The notes beneath the pieces are model-generated. The model saw nothing but the letters and a program-made list of their open reading frames with translations. It had not been told where the DNA came from and made no database searches. Shown piece by piece: positions 54,247 to 64,000 of a stretch of DNA of 64,000 nucleotides (position 1 is its first letter; the number at the start of each line of letters is the position of its first letter). The DNA is from Allopseudospirillum japonicum (GTDB lineage Bacteria; Pseudomonadota; Gammaproteobacteria; Pseudomonadales; Halomonadaceae): assembly GCF_900108915.1 (NCBI RefSeq), contig NZ_FNYH01000001.1:434001-498000 (forward strand). The letters are read 5' to 3'. The position numbers were made by a program, and so were the translations under genes.

Positions 54247-55431
54247 CTAAAATAAAACAATGGTATCTTCTTGTTGGTTCAAACAAGGCTGATTGTGTGT
54301 TTCTTCTTGCACATAAGGATTGGGGATACTCAATAAACGTTTCAATAATACGCGCATTTGATAATCAATCCTTTCCCCTTGTTCAAAATGGGTTTGATAC
54401 TCATCATTGGAGCTACCTACCAAATGAATCAAAATATTTTCTTGCTCCTCCGAAAGCCCCCAAGAATCAAAGGTTTGTTCTAAATTCTTCAGCAGATCAT
54501 CCATAAGGATTTGCGTTTTTTTCCTATGGGCTAATTGTTGCTGATCTACTTGATGTAAAACCTCTTTCGCATCTTCCACTAGTGTTGCTAGTGCTTGTTC
54601 ATAATGTAAAGCTTTTAGTTTTTCTACTGCAGTTTCCAAAATCAAGGCTAAAGTATCTCGATAGCGCCCACGCACATCCATACCCTCTGGCATACATTTA
54701 ATTAGTAGAGAAATATCACCAAAGTTAAAAATACTACGCTGTTTATACTCTAAAATACGCCCATTTTGGTTGAGTTTATAAAGCAAATCTTTTTCCAAAG
54801 GGGTAATATCTTGGCAACTAGACGCATAATAATCATGATTTGGTGTGCGTATTTGTACTAAGGCGTTGAGCTGATATTCATTCATCGCTTGGATAAGACG
54901 TTTGGCGAGATCTTGAATATGGCGCACTGAGTGCAAAGCTCGAGTAAAATTCAGCACTACTCCTAACTCACCCGCAGAAGTAATTGCCGTCATTGCAGTA
55001 CTAAAAGCTTGATTTTTTTCTTGTATTATCAAATTTTGCCGCTGTTTTGCCTCAATGGCTAGGCGGATCTTTTGATGCAATTCTAATGGCTGCACAGGCT
55101 TCGTTAAATAATCGACCCCACCAGCATCATAGCCTTTAAGTTTTTCTTCTGTTGAATGATGTGCAGATATAAAAATGACACAAATATCTTGTGTGTGTGT
55201 ATTTTCTTTTATTTGTCGGCAAGTTTGATAGCCATCCATTTCCGGCATCATCACATCCATTAAAATTACATCAGGCCGATAAGGGCCTTGGGCAATTTCT
55301 AAAGCTCTTTTGCCATCATTTGCAATTTGTACCCTATATTTTTCTGCTAGTGCATTGAACAAAAAGCTAATATCTGCAGCTGAATCATCTACAATCATCA
55401 CACTTGGCTTATCCACATGATTGACATTCAT
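54247..55431 (-). CDS. response regulator with uncharacterised C-terminal domain
   Basis: About 394 residues. The receiver (residues 8-125) shows MIVDDSAADISF, phosphoacceptor Asp in LMDVMMPEMDGY and TKPVQ. The rest is helical and not recognised (SAGELGVVLNFTRALHSVRHI; a possible output or sensor domain), with no DNA-binding, GGDEF or EAL motif. GGGAGGA precedes ATG 55431. It is 35 bases after the Hpt gene, so cotranscribed. Confidence 0.8.
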   Translation of the reverse strand: MNVNHVDKPSVMIVDDSAADISFLFNALAEKYRVQIANDGKRALEIAQGPYRPDVILMDVMMPEMDGYQTCRQIKENTHTQDICVIFISAHHSTEEKLKGYDAGGVDYLTKPVQPLELHQKIRLAIEAKQRQNLIIQEKNQAFSTAMTAITSAGELGVVLNFTRALHSVRHIQDLAKRLIQAMNEYQLNALVQIRTPNHDYYASSCQDITPLEKDLLYKLNQNGRILEYKQRSIFNFGDISLLIKCMPEGMDVRGRYRDTLALILETAVEKLKALHYEQALATLVEDAKEVLHQVDQQQLAHRKKTQILMDDLLKNLEQTFDSWGLSEEQENILIHLVGSSNDEYQTHFEQGERIDYQMRVLLKRLLSIPNPYVQEETHNQPCLNQQEDTIVLF

Positions 55432-55466
55432 TCGACATTCCTCCCTTATCACTAGACAAGACTCAA

Positions 55467-56168
55467 TTAATTAGCACGGCTGCTTTCAAGATCTAACATT
55501 AAGGCATCCAAATGCTCGGCGGCTGCTTCTATGTCAAACTGATTCAAAATAGCAAAGCATGTTTCCAATCGACTTTTATAAGCACCTGCTTGTGTGTTTA
55601 ACAATAATTCCTCTATTAAATTTATTGCTTGCACATAATCTATCCATAAAATTTTTTTAATCTGTGTGACTCCTTGAATTAATGCCTGTTGATCCAAGGG
55701 CTTCGTCGATATTTCTTTAGATAGGCGCCCTGACTTGAGTGCTACTTTCTCTTTCCAAAGTGACAAGGCCATTATGATATCATCAACAGCGGTATCCAAA
55801 GATTTAATTTCCTGCTGCAAATATGACAAGTCCATGCATTTGCAAGAAGCTTTGATTCTATATTCCAACTCAGCTGCACAGCTTGCTAATTTTTTAGCTC
55901 CTAAGTTCGCTCCACTACCTTTTAAAGTATGTGCCAACCTAGCTAAGGCTTGCCAATCTTGGGTACGTACATATTCCATCATTGTGAGCCTTGTTGTCTT
56001 ATGCTGGTGATAAAAGCCTAGAAGTACATTTTGGTAGGCTTTTTCATTAGCTTGCAAACGCTCAAAACCATCATTAATATCAATGACCTGCTGCAGGTCA
56101 GCAAATATATCTAGGGTTTTATAGCCTTCTAAACCGCTATTTTTTTGTTGTCCATCACGATCAAACAC
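55467..56168 (-). CDS. Hpt phosphotransfer protein
   Basis: 233 residues. The Hpt domain (about 30-140) has the phosphoacceptor His in ARLAHTLKGSGANLGA. The preceding IDINDGFERLQANEKAYQNVLLGFYHQ is usual in Hpt domains at the ends of hybrid kinases, which suggests the protein is a detached part of such a kinase. The C-terminal 80 residues are unlike known domains. Paired with the response regulator downstream. Confidence 0.8.
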   Translation of the reverse strand: MFDRDGQQKNSGLEGYKTLDIFADLQQVIDINDGFERLQANEKAYQNVLLGFYHQHKTTRLTMMEYVRTQDWQALARLAHTLKGSGANLGAKKLASCAAELEYRIKASCKCMDLSYLQQEIKSLDTAVDDIIMALSLWKEKVALKSGRLSKEISTKPLDQQALIQGVTQIKKILWIDYVQAINLIEELLLNTQAGAYKSRLETCFAILNQFDIEAAAEHLDALMLDLESSRAN

Positions 56169-56555
56169 CTTTTTAGCATCCCAAGTTAAATGTTACCTTG
56201 TATATGTGTAGCGCTTAAACAATATATTTTTGCGCTACAGAAAATTTTATGATGCATTTAACTTTTAGACAAAAAAAATTTTTCTAGCAAGAAAATAATA
56301 AAATACAAATAACACGCTATTAAAAATAATGTATTGATAGTAAAAAGCTTTTTATCAGTATCCTCCTATTTTACTTTACTGATGAAGCTCTCCTGTAAGC
56401 GGACACTTTTTCGATCGGCACTTTTGATAAAGATCAGACAATCACCAAGCAAATGCTAGACAAAAGCGCCTATTTTCGGCAAACTTGTCGCTTAAGTAAG
56501 GTTTTATACCTTGTTTTCCTCTCTTGAACCACCTGCCATCTGGAATCCTTTGCTC
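56169..56555. other. AT-rich intergenic region with an inverted repeat
   Basis: 387 bases without a gene. TGTAGCGC (56207-56214) and GCGCTACA (56232-56239) form an 8-bp inverted repeat with a 17-base spacer, in the upstream region of the Hpt gene. The remainder is very A/T-rich. It must hold the divergent promoters of hpt and aroQ; I cannot place their boxes confidently. Confidence 0.5.
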
Positions 56556-57023
56556 ATGGCTAATATTTTGCTGCTACAGGGTCCTAACTTAAACTTACTT
56601 GGGCGTCGGGAGCCGCATATCTATGGCGCATTAACGCTAGAGCAAGTCCATCAAGGCTTGATACAGCAAGCATGCGATTATGGGTGCCAACTCACTTGCT
56701 GGCAGACGAATGCAGAAGCCGAACTCATCACTAGGATTCATCAAGCACAGGATGAACAAGTTGATTTTATTTTAATTAATCCTGCCGCTTGGACACATAC
56801 TAGCATTGCCTTGCGTGATGCTTTGTTAGGGGTAAAAATTCCTTTTATTGAGATTCACCTTTCTAACGTCCATGCACGTGAGCCTTTCCGCCATCATTCG
56901 TATTTGGCAGATATCGCTGTTGGGGTGATTTGTGGCCTAGGTGCGCAAGGCTATCAACTGGCATTAATGGCAGCTTGCCGACATTTGGGGATCACAACCC
57001 CCACAGATCCTTACTTTGCCTAG
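56556..57023 (+). CDS. aroQ: type II 3-dehydroquinate dehydratase
   Basis: 155 residues. The start at [16 protein letters not shown] is the canonical N-terminus; a longer frame starts at 56511. GPNLNLLG and [25 protein letters not shown] and [16 protein letters not shown] carry the catalytic Tyr, Arg and His residues of the family. It acts in the shikimate pathway. accB follows, as in many gammaproteobacteria. Confidence 0.96.
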   Translation: MANILLLQGPNLNLLGRREPHIYGALTLEQVHQGLIQQACDYGCQLTCWQTNAEAELITRIHQAQDEQVDFILINPAAWTHTSIALRDALLGVKIPFIEIHLSNVHAREPFRHHSYLADIAVGVICGLGAQGYQLALMAACRHLGITTPTDPYFA

Positions 57024-57037
57024 CGGCATCAAATTTT

Positions 57038-57066
57038 AAAAGCAGTGTTGATCATGGCACTGCTTT
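57038..57066 (+). terminator. hairpin after aroQ
   Basis: AAAGCAGTG pairs with CACTGCTTT around an 11-base loop, then TAATAC. The T run is short, so termination may be partial before the acc genes. Confidence 0.55.
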
Positions 57067-57179
57067 AATACAGGCGCTTTAAGAATAGGTGATGCGCCTA
57101 TCCTTCAAAGTGAGCTTCCACCCGTATGCGTTTGGTTACCCTTAATTAGCCACGCCTAACAGACAGAGATACCTTAACT

Positions 57180-57653
57180 ATGGATATTCGCAAAGTAAAA
57201 AAACTGATTGAATTACTTGAAGAATCCAACATTAGCGAGATTGAAATTCAAGAAGGTGAGGAATCTGTACGTATCAGCCGTTATCCCAGTGGCGGCGTGA
57301 TGCCAATGCAAGCACCTCAAGTGCAACATGTGTTTGCTGCGCCTACCCAAATGCCTAATATGCCTACACCAGCAAGCGCCCCAGCGCCTGTGCAAGAAAC
57401 GGCAACAGCTGAGCCTGCCGGCCATGCTGTTTGTTCTCCTATGGTGGGTACTTTCTACCGTGCACCTGCACCTGGTGCTAAGCCTTTTATTGAAATAGGC
57501 AAAAAAGTGAAAAAAGGTGACAGCATTTGTATCGTAGAAGCGATGAAAATGATGAACCAAATCGAAGCTGATCGCGATGGTGTTGTCGAGGCAATTTTAG
57601 TTGAAGATGGCCAACCGGTTGAGTTTGATCAACCCCTGATCATCCTGAGTTAA
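57180..57653 (+). CDS. accB: biotin carboxyl carrier protein of acetyl-CoA carboxylase
   Basis: 157 residues. The N-terminal helical segment is followed by a Pro/Ala linker (about 60-80) and the biotinyl domain with [12 protein letters not shown] (Lys is biotinylated). accC begins 60 bases later. Confidence 0.97.
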   Translation: MDIRKVKKLIELLEESNISEIEIQEGEESVRISRYPSGGVMPMQAPQVQHVFAAPTQMPNMPTPASAPAPVQETATAEPAGHAVCSPMVGTFYRAPAPGAKPFIEIGKKVKKGDSICIVEAMKMMNQIEADRDGVVEAILVEDGQPVEFDQPLIILS

Positions 57654-57712
57654 GCTGCCTTGAGCTAGGCTCGGATTTTCTCCTTTGCGCTTAACCTAAG
57701 GATTGTATTCTC

Positions 57713-59050
57713 ATGCTGGATAAAGTTGTTATTGCCAACCGCGGCGAAATTGCACTACGCATCCTGCGCGCTTGTAAAGAATTAGGCCTAGGTACAGTGG
57801 CAGTGCACTCAAAAGCAGACCGTGATTTGATGCATGTGCGTCTTGCTGATGAAGCTGTTTGTATTGGCCCTGCACCTTCTGGACAAAGTTATTTAAATAT
57901 TCCTGCGATTATTTCTGCAGCTGAAGTCACAGATGCCACAGGCATCCACCCTGGCTATGGCTTTTTAGCAGAAAATGCTGATTTTGCAGAACAAGCCGAA
58001 AAATCAGGCTTTATTTTTATCGGTCCGACAGCGGATGTGATCCGTTTAATGGGGGACAAGGTTTCTGCAATTGCTGCCATGAAAAAAGCAGGGGTGCCTA
58101 CTGTTCCAGGTTCTGATGGCCCTTTACCTGAAGATGGCGACGAGATTCTCGCAACGGCTCGCCGCATTGGTTTTCCTGTGATTATCAAAGCCGCTGCAGG
58201 CGGTGGTGGCCGCGGTATGCGCGTAGTGCATTCAGAAGCCCACTTGCTCAATGCCGTCCATGTGACTAAATCTGAAGCCAAATCAGCCTTTGGTGACGAT
58301 ACAGTTTATATGGAAAAATTCCTAGAAAACCCGCGCCATGTGGAAGTACAAGTCTTAGCCGATGGCCAAGGCAACGCTGTACACCTGTATGATAGGGACT
58401 GTTCTTTACAACGCCGTCACCAAAAAGTGCTAGAAGAAGCACCCGCTCCCTTGCTAGATCCTGAAGCACGTGCGCAAGTCCTACAATCTTGCGTCGATGC
58501 GTGTATCGAGATTGGCTATCGTGGTGCAGGCACCTTCGAGTTCTTGTATGAAGACGGTGGTTTTTATTTTATCGAAATGAACACTCGGGTTCAGGTCGAG
58601 CACCCGGTGACAGAAATGGTCACAGGTGTTGATATTGTGAAAGAGCAACTTCGTATTGCTTCTGGCTTGCCTTTATCTATCTGCCAGCAAGATATTCAAA
58701 TACGTGGCCACGCGTTCGAGTGTCGCATTAATGCCGAAGACCCGAAAAGCTTCTTGCCCTCTCCCGGTCAGGTTACTATGTTCCATGCGCCAGGTGGGCT
58801 AGGAGTGCGGATGGATTCACACCTTTATAGTGGCTACACAGTGCCGCCATATTATGATTCCCTGATTGGCAAACTTATTACGCATGGTAGTGATCGGGAA
58901 ATTGCCCTGACTAGAATGCGCAATGCCTTAGATGAAATCTTGGTAGAAGGGATTAAGACCAATATCGACCTGCACAAGGATTTAGTCCGAGATACTAATT
59001 TCCAACAAGGTGGTATTAATATCCACTATTTAGAGAAAAAGCTGGCCTAA
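57713..59050 (+). CDS. accC: biotin carboxylase of acetyl-CoA carboxylase
   Basis: 445 residues, ATP-grasp family. Motifs include [27 protein letters not shown], the Gly-rich [13 protein letters not shown], and [15 protein letters not shown]. It carboxylates biotin on AccB. A strong terminator follows. Confidence 0.98.
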   Translation: MLDKVVIANRGEIALRILRACKELGLGTVAVHSKADRDLMHVRLADEAVCIGPAPSGQSYLNIPAIISAAEVTDATGIHPGYGFLAENADFAEQAEKSGFIFIGPTADVIRLMGDKVSAIAAMKKAGVPTVPGSDGPLPEDGDEILATARRIGFPVIIKAAAGGGGRGMRVVHSEAHLLNAVHVTKSEAKSAFGDDTVYMEKFLENPRHVEVQVLADGQGNAVHLYDRDCSLQRRHQKVLEEAPAPLLDPEARAQVLQSCVDACIEIGYRGAGTFEFLYEDGGFYFIEMNTRVQVEHPVTEMVTGVDIVKEQLRIASGLPLSICQQDIQIRGHAFECRINAEDPKSFLPSPGQVTMFHAPGGLGVRMDSHLYSGYTVPPYYDSLIGKLITHGSDREIALTRMRNALDEILVEGIKTNIDLHKDLVRDTNFQQGGINIHYLEKKLA

Positions 59051-59099
59051 TCTGGCACCGCTTTCTAAATCAAGCGTTTGCTGATATACATATCAGCCC

Positions 59100-59130
59100 G
59101 CCCCTAGCTGATCAGTTAGGGGCTTTGTTT
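59100..59130 (+). terminator. rho-independent terminator after accC
   Basis: GCCCCTA and TAGGGGC form a stem that extends into the near-palindrome GCTGATCAGT, followed by TTTGTTTT. It lies 50 bases after the accC stop. Confidence 0.85.
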
Positions 59131-59175
59131 TCGGGTTTATCCCTTCTTTCATTTTGTCAAAGAGGCACTGCTGTT

Positions 59176-60072
59176 ATGTCTTGGTTGCAAATCAAAATTC
59201 CAGTTCTCCCTGAACAAGCTGAGTTTTTAGAGGACATTTTACTGGAGTTAGGCGCTTGTGCCCTGACCTTAACGGATGCCCAAGACACACCCGTTTTTGA
59301 GCCGATTCGTGGCACAACACCTTTATGGCAAGATACCTTGCTGACAGGTCTTTATGATGGTCATGCGGATGTTGATCGCATGTTGATCGCTCTACAACAA
59401 CAATGGCAGCAAGCCTTCCCAGCAGCACAGGCTCTACCAGTAAAAGTGGAGATATTAGAAGATAAAGACTGGGTACGCGAATGGATGGCCAGCTTTCAGC
59501 CTTTGTGTATGGGGCAAAGACTATGGATCGTCCCTTCTTGGCTCAGCGCACCTCAAACCGATGCGGTTAACTTGACTTTAGATCCAGGATTGGCCTTCGG
59601 TACAGGAACCCATCCTACAACTGCCTTATGTTTACAATGGCTTGATAGCATGGATTTAACCGATGCCACTGTGATTGATTACGGTTGTGGCTCAGGTATT
59701 TTAGGGATTGCTGCTTTATTATTAGGTGCACGCCAAGCTTGGGGCACAGATATAGACCCACAAGCTCTGCAAGCCAGCCAAGAAAATGCACGTCGTAATC
59801 ATCTAGATCCCGCACGTTTTCCTGTTTACTATCCGCATGCTTGTCCTCAAGTTGAAGTTGATATTGTACTTGCTAACATTTTGGCCGGTCCTCTGATTGA
59901 TTTAGCACCACAGATTGCTGCTTATGTAAAGCCACAAGGGCATTTGGTGCTCTCTGGAATTTTACAGCATCAGGCACACGCCGTCATTCAAGCCTATCAG
60001 ACTTGGTTTGATTTTGAGCCACCAGCAATCCAAGAAGACTGGGTGCGCTTGTGTGCACGTAAAACCCGCTGA
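59176..60072 (+). CDS. prmA: ribosomal protein L11 methyltransferase PrmA
   Basis: About 298 residues. The start at MSWLQIKIPVLPEQ matches the family; AGAGG is upstream; a longer frame starts at 59125. LDPGLAFGTGTHPTT, VIDYGCGSGILGIAA (SAM-binding) and LANILAGPLI are PrmA motifs. It trimethylates L11. Downstream of accC, but separated by a terminator. Confidence 0.96.
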   Translation: MSWLQIKIPVLPEQAEFLEDILLELGACALTLTDAQDTPVFEPIRGTTPLWQDTLLTGLYDGHADVDRMLIALQQQWQQAFPAAQALPVKVEILEDKDWVREWMASFQPLCMGQRLWIVPSWLSAPQTDAVNLTLDPGLAFGTGTHPTTALCLQWLDSMDLTDATVIDYGCGSGILGIAALLLGARQAWGTDIDPQALQASQENARRNHLDPARFPVYYPHACPQVEVDIVLANILAGPLIDLAPQIAAYVKPQGHLVLSGILQHQAHAVIQAYQTWFDFEPPAIQEDWVRLCARKTR

Positions 60073-60213
60073 GGTGATTTTGGTTTTTTTCAGCCAATTG
60101 CATTAAACTTGGGCGCATCTTCTTGATCCAAGCAAGTGCTTTAATCTAGTCAGTAACCTTGGAAGCGGAAAACTTCCGGCCAACTAATAATCCATCTTGT
60201 GAGTGAGCCCCTG

Positions 60214-61779
60214 ATGAGCTTATTGCTAACCCGATGTCCACGCTGCCAAGCCTCCTTTGAGCTAAGTGAGGAAGAGTTAGACTCAGGTCATGGGGCGGTG
60301 CGTTGTGGATTTTGTGGGCAAATTTTCAATGCCAAACACCACTTGTTTGAGTTAGAACACGCGCAGGATCAAGAAACGCCTATCCCTACCATACGTACTT
60401 TTTATGCCTTGCCGCCGGCGCTCAAACAGTCAACTAAGCAAGATCTTGCCGACCCTAAAACTACACCAGAGGCGACAACACCAGCGCCTTCAGTGACAGA
60501 ACCTGCGGCAGAACCCGCCACCAAAACCCATGATCACAAAATAGTGATGCATTGGCTTGCGCCGGACCCAAACGCACGCACTGAGGTGGAAGGGTATGAT
60601 TTACCAGACAATATTCGTGCTAATGAGCAAGCCTTAGATGAGGCGAGCTTAGACGCTGCCTTGGCAGATGAATCTTGGCGTGATCTGCCCTTGGAAGAAG
60701 AGGAACCGCAAACACAAGCACCACCACGTAAAACCCTAGATACCAGCGTTCAATGGGCACCGATTACAGAGCAAGCACCTAAGCCACTTGCAGAAGATCC
60801 TCCGGCGTCTTTGCCAAAGGTGTCGCCAGATACTTATCCACAACAAGAATCACCTGTGGATTCCTTAGCTACGGCCATAGACGCGACTGAGGTAGACTAT
60901 GCTGCGCCTGCATCTCGGCAAGAAGCTGAACTAACACGCTCATTAGCGGCAGCGCGTCATCAAGCACAAAAGCCCCCTTTAGAATCTGCACCAACACCTG
61001 AATATACAGATTTAGATCCTTTATTTGATGAAGTACCAACGAAAAGGTCACCGGATCCTCTTGATACACAGAATGTACAAGATTACTACCAACATGTAGA
61101 ACAACGAGCTGAAGACCAAAGCTATCGCCATCCTAGCGCGTATCGCCTAGAAGAAGAGGCGGTCGAAGAAATGTTGGGATCACCTGTGGACGAGGATCAA
61201 ATCGCGCCGCAACCTTTGGTGGCAGGGCGTGATGAAGAAGGCACCGAATGGGAAGCCATCAGCGCTCAAGCATCAGGTCACAATCAGCTGAAAACCAAAA
61301 CCCAACGCCAAGCACGTAAGCGCCCACGCACGAAAGAAGCCCAGCCTTGGTGGCGCACGTTAATGTGGCCTTTAATTGCCGGTAGCCTGATTTCGTTACT
61401 TTTAGTCTTTGTGATCTGGTTTTGGCCAGAACCTAGCCAAGAATGCCAAGGGGCCGGTTGTCAAACGGCATTAGTGGTAAAAGAAGTTGCTTTGGGCCAG
61501 CACCCTAGCCAAGATAATTTACTGTTAGTTGAGTTAGAATTACAAAACCTCGCCGAACGCATCGCGCCTGCACCACGTTTGGAAGTGATCTTATTTAATC
61601 TCAACCAGCGCATGATAGATACCTATTACTTTGCTCCTACGGATTATCTCCCTACACATTTGCAAAAATTTATTCCTGAACACGGGCGCATTAGCTTGAC
61701 GGTCGCTGTTCCTAAGCCAAGCGCTTTAGTCGGCAGTTATCGCGCTCGTTTAAGCACTGCTTCAATAAAGGCGCCTTAA
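60214..61779 (+). CDS. zinc-ribbon and DUF3426 membrane protein
   Basis: About 521 residues. N-terminal zinc ribbon (TRCPRCQASF and VRCGFCGQIF). A long acidic, Pro/Glu-rich, probably disordered region spans about 50-370. A membrane helix (LMWPLIAGSLISLLLVFVIW) precedes a C-terminal periplasmic DUF3426 domain (LELQNLAERIAPAPRLEVIL). The gene order prmA, this gene, dusB and fis is conserved in some gammaproteobacteria. Function unknown. ATG 60214 is chosen; GTG 60199 is possible. A hairpin GGAAG/CTTCC lies at 60162 in the 5' region. Confidence 0.85.
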   Translation: MSLLLTRCPRCQASFELSEEELDSGHGAVRCGFCGQIFNAKHHLFELEHAQDQETPIPTIRTFYALPPALKQSTKQDLADPKTTPEATTPAPSVTEPAAEPATKTHDHKIVMHWLAPDPNARTEVEGYDLPDNIRANEQALDEASLDAALADESWRDLPLEEEEPQTQAPPRKTLDTSVQWAPITEQAPKPLAEDPPASLPKVSPDTYPQQESPVDSLATAIDATEVDYAAPASRQEAELTRSLAAARHQAQKPPLESAPTPEYTDLDPLFDEVPTKRSPDPLDTQNVQDYYQHVEQRAEDQSYRHPSAYRLEEEAVEEMLGSPVDEDQIAPQPLVAGRDEEGTEWEAISAQASGHNQLKTKTQRQARKRPRTKEAQPWWRTLMWPLIAGSLISLLLVFVIWFWPEPSQECQGAGCQTALVVKEVALGQHPSQDNLLLVELELQNLAERIAPAPRLEVILFNLNQRMIDTYYFAPTDYLPTHLQKFIPEHGRISLTVAVPKPSALVGSYRARLSTASIKAP

Positions 61780-61785
61780 ATCCTC

Positions 61786-62787
61786 ATGAATACCAAAACT
61801 GCTGCTTTGTTTAAGCCATTACACCTTGGCCCCTACTGTATCCAGACCCCTTTGGTCCTTGCACCTATGGCAGGCGTCACAGATCGCCCTTTTCGCCAAC
61901 TTTGCCTTAAACTTGGCGCAGGCTTGGCGGTTTCTGAAATGGTCACCTCTGATCTTTCTTTGTGGCATACGCGTAAATCCCAACAGCGCCTGATCCACCA
62001 AGATGAAGCTGAGCCTAGAATGGTGCAAATTGCTGGGGCTGATCCACAACAAATGGCCCAAGCGGCCCAAGCGAATCAGGCTTTAGGTGCACAAATCATT
62101 GATATTAATATGGGGTGCCCTGCGAAAAAAGTGTGTAAAAAAGCAGCAGGATCCGCGTTATTACGCGATGAAACCTTGGTTGCACAGATTTTAGAAGCTG
62201 TGGTGCAAGCGGTTGATCTCCCTGTCACCTTAAAAATACGCACAGGCTGGTGCACGCAAACACGCAATGCGCGCCGCATCGGGTATCTCGCCCAAGAAGC
62301 TGGTATCCAAGCACTGACTATTCACGGACGCACTCGGGCAGATAAATTTTTAGGGCAGGCAGAATATGATACCCTAGCCGAAGTCAAGCAAGCCTTGCAA
62401 ATTCCCGTGATTGCTAATGGTGATATTACTTGTGCCCATAAAGCGGCTGAAGTTTTGCAATACACGCAAGCCGATGCTTTGATGATCGGACGTGCAGCCC
62501 AAGGGCAACCCTGGATCTTCCAGAATATGGCCCACTTTTTACGTACAGGTGAGCACTTAACCGAGCCTAGCTTAATGCAAAAACGGACTTGGATAACCGA
62601 ACATTTACAAGCGGTGCATGCTTTCTATGGTGAATACCTTGGTGTACGCATCGCACGCAAACATGTGGGTTGGTACTTGCAGACCTATGCTACTGAGCAA
62701 ATGCAGGCAGCGCGTGCGACCTTCAATCATTTAGAAAATGCAGCAGCCCAACTTGACTGGTTACATGCCTTTCATCAACCAGCCTAA
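61786..62787 (+). CDS. dusB: tRNA-dihydrouridine synthase B
   Basis: 333 residues, FMN enzyme that reduces uridine in the D-loop. LAPMAGVTDRPFRQLC, NMGCPAKKVCKKAAGSALL (catalytic Cys region), TIHGRTRADKF, and the FMN-binding NGDI and MIGRAAQGQPWIF are DusB-like. It starts six bases after the upstream gene's stop. In gammaproteobacteria dusB and fis are cotranscribed, as here. Confidence 0.96.
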   Translation: MNTKTAALFKPLHLGPYCIQTPLVLAPMAGVTDRPFRQLCLKLGAGLAVSEMVTSDLSLWHTRKSQQRLIHQDEAEPRMVQIAGADPQQMAQAAQANQALGAQIIDINMGCPAKKVCKKAAGSALLRDETLVAQILEAVVQAVDLPVTLKIRTGWCTQTRNARRIGYLAQEAGIQALTIHGRTRADKFLGQAEYDTLAEVKQALQIPVIANGDITCAHKAAEVLQYTQADALMIGRAAQGQPWIFQNMAHFLRTGEHLTEPSLMQKRTWITEHLQAVHAFYGEYLGVRIARKHVGWYLQTYATEQMQAARATFNHLENAAAQLDWLHAFHQPA

Positions 62788-62832
62788 TACCCCAAGATTG
62801 TGACCTCTTACTTTGAGAATTAGTATCCTTCT

Positions 62833-63090
62833 ATGCAGCCTGAGTTACCTCCTTCCTTACGTGATACCGTACAAGCCGCTTTAGAACACTATCTTGCCCA
62901 TCTTGAAGGTGAGCCTGTCACCGCCTTATATGACAAGGTATTGCAGGAAGTAGAAGCGCCTTTGTTAGCCACTGTGATGCAATACACACACAATAACCAG
63001 AGCCAAGCATCAGAAATTTTGGGATTAAACCGAGGCACCCTACGTAAAAAACTACGTCAGTATGGCCTGCTGCATGACACTAAACTCTAA
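62833..63090 (+). CDS. fis: nucleoid protein Fis
   Basis: 85 residues. The C-terminal helix-turn-helix with [20 protein letters not shown] and [11 protein letters not shown] is diagnostic. The N-terminal beta-hairpin region is shorter and more divergent than in E. coli Fis. It lies 45 bases after dusB and is followed by a terminator. Confidence 0.94.
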   Translation: MQPELPPSLRDTVQAALEHYLAHLEGEPVTALYDKVLQEVEAPLLATVMQYTHNNQSQASEILGLNRGTLRKKLRQYGLLHDTKL

Positions 63091-63109
63091 GACATGTATT
63101 TTCACCTTG

Positions 63110-63135
63110 GGCAAGTTGCTACTTGCCTCTTTTTA
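63110..63135 (+). terminator. rho-independent terminator after fis
   Basis: GGCAAGT and ACTTGCC pair around TGCT, followed by TCTTTTTATT. It separates fis from purH. Confidence 0.88.
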
Positions 63136-63158
63136 TTGGCCTTATAAACCAGGTATTT

Positions 63159-64000
63159 ATGCTTATGCCAGCGCCCGTTCAAGCTTGTATGCCAGTGAAA
63201 CGCGCCCTTATCAGTGTGTCTGATAAAAGCGGTATTGTTGATTTTGCCCGCGAACTTCAACAACGCGGAGTAGAACTTTTATCAACCGGAGGCACTTATA
63301 AACTACTACAGGAAGCCCAAATCCCTGTGACTGAGGTTTCTGATTACACAGGCTTTCCAGAAATGATGGATGGCCGCGTGAAAACCTTACACCCTAAAAT
63401 TCATGGCGGAATTTTAGGTCGTCGTGGTCAAGATGATGCCGTCATGGCTGAACACCACATTCAAGCCATTGATATGGTGGTGGTCAATCTTTACCCCTTT
63501 ACACAAACGGTCGCTCGCGATGATTGCACACTGGAATTAGCCATCGAAAATATCGATATTGGTGGCCCCACTATGGTACGCTCTTGTGCTAAAAATCATG
63601 CATTTACCAGTATTGTCGTGGATACAGCGGACTATGCGCGTGTTTTAAATGCCTTAGATACTAACGAACAACACATTCCTTATGAATTGCGTTTTGATCT
63701 AGCAGTAAAAGCTTTTGAGCACACAGCAGCTTATGATGCAGCAATTGCCAATTACTTAGGCGCCCGCGTTGCAGCAAGCGAGCTTCCAGCGCAAGAAGAA
63801 GCTGAACCTCAAACCTTCCCACGGACATTCAACACCCAATTTATTAAAAAACAGGATATGCGCTATGGGGAAAACCCTCATCAGCAAGCGGCTTTTTATG
63901 TAGAAGCCAACACACAAGAAGCCAGTGTTGCCACCGCACGTATGCTTCAAGGCAAAGCCCTATCTTATAATAATGTGGCTGATACGGATGCTGCCTTCGA
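63159..64000 (+). CDS. purH: bifunctional AICAR transformylase/IMP cyclohydrolase PurH, N-terminal part (cut by window edge)
   Basis: About 280 of roughly 520 residues. The MGS-like IMP cyclohydrolase domain starts with [55 protein letters not shown]. The transformylase half begins with [17 protein letters not shown] and the Lys-His region lies further on. Starts at ATG 63159, 63165 and 63189 are in frame; AGG lies before 63159. It catalyses the last two steps of purine synthesis. Confidence 0.96.
   Translation, partial: MLMPAPVQACMPVKRALISVSDKSGIVDFARELQQRGVELLSTGGTYKLLQEAQIPVTEVSDYTGFPEMMDGRVKTLHPKIHGGILGRRGQDDAVMAEHHIQAIDMVVVNLYPFTQTVARDDCTLELAIENIDIGGPTMVRSCAKNHAFTSIVVDTADYARVLNALDTNEQHIPYELRFDLAVKAFEHTAAYDAAIANYLGARVAASELPAQEEAEPQTFPRTFNTQFIKKQDMRYGENPHQQAAFYVEANTQEASVATARMLQGKALSYNNVADTDAAF

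Noticed and set aside
60160-60182. Riboswitch before the DUF3426 gene
   Set aside because: Only a short GGAAG/CTTCC hairpin is visible; no known aptamer features.

Overview
The window is a chromosomal segment of a gammaproteobacterium of moderate GC. The case rests on gene order: nnrD-tsaE-amiB/C-mutL-miaA-hfq with divergent queG, orn and serB; tldD-yjgA-pmbA; accB-accC-prmA-(zinc-ribbon gene)-dusB-fis-purH; and folE next to folX. No rRNA or tRNA gene and no CRISPR array was recognised, and I do not name a genus. hfq (left edge) and purH (right edge) are cut by the window.

Layout. 0-10 kb: hfq superoperon and its neighbours (tRNA modification, mismatch repair, cell-wall hydrolysis, metabolite repair, oligoribonuclease, serine synthesis). 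10.2-17.1 kb: a three-gene signalling cluster of two PAS-rich histidine kinases and an HD-GYP response regulator. 17.1-23.5 kb: mixed housekeeping genes (GNAT, YaaR-like, MltF, DHH phosphoesterase, MgtE, sulfurtransferase). 23.6-28.3 kb: the TldD/TldE protease pair, with an IS200/IS605-group element inserted at the 3' end of yjgA. 28.4-32.4 kb: an acidic protein with 27 tandem five-residue repeats, a DUF2489 protein, a small ORF, and a CBS/membrane/DUF411 operon behind a tandem palindromic operator-like site. 32.5-34.2 kb: a second IS200/IS605 element, apparently inactivated in both genes. 34.2-36.1 kb: an acyl-CoA dehydrogenase.

36.1-39.7 kb is the accessory core. It resembles an integron gene-cassette cluster without an integrase in view. 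It holds a GFA protein, a DCL-family protein, a DinJ/YafQ toxin-antitoxin pair with its own promoter, a frameshifted RelE remnant, a GIY-YIG-like fragment and a HEPN-like protein, interspersed with attC-like imperfect palindromes.

39.8-45.8 kb is a collinear minus-strand group: chemoreceptor, PP2C-kinase fusion in which both halves have lost catalytic residues, an exported probable beta-rich protein, a DUF3108-like protein and a secretin-N-like protein. 46-47 kb: an orphan solute-binding-like protein. 47-53 kb: suf operon (regulator-B-C-D-S-T). 53-54 kb: folX-folE. 54.2-56.2 kb: response regulator and Hpt protein. 56.5-64 kb: aroQ, accBC, prmA, a DUF3426 zinc-ribbon protein, dusB-fis, purH.

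The most unusual signals are the integrase-less cassette cluster with its HEPN protein, the dual pseudoenzyme at 42.3-44.1 kb, a TnpB whose RuvC-II glutamate is replaced by glycine at the usual position, and the tandem palindromes upstream of the CBS-domain gene.
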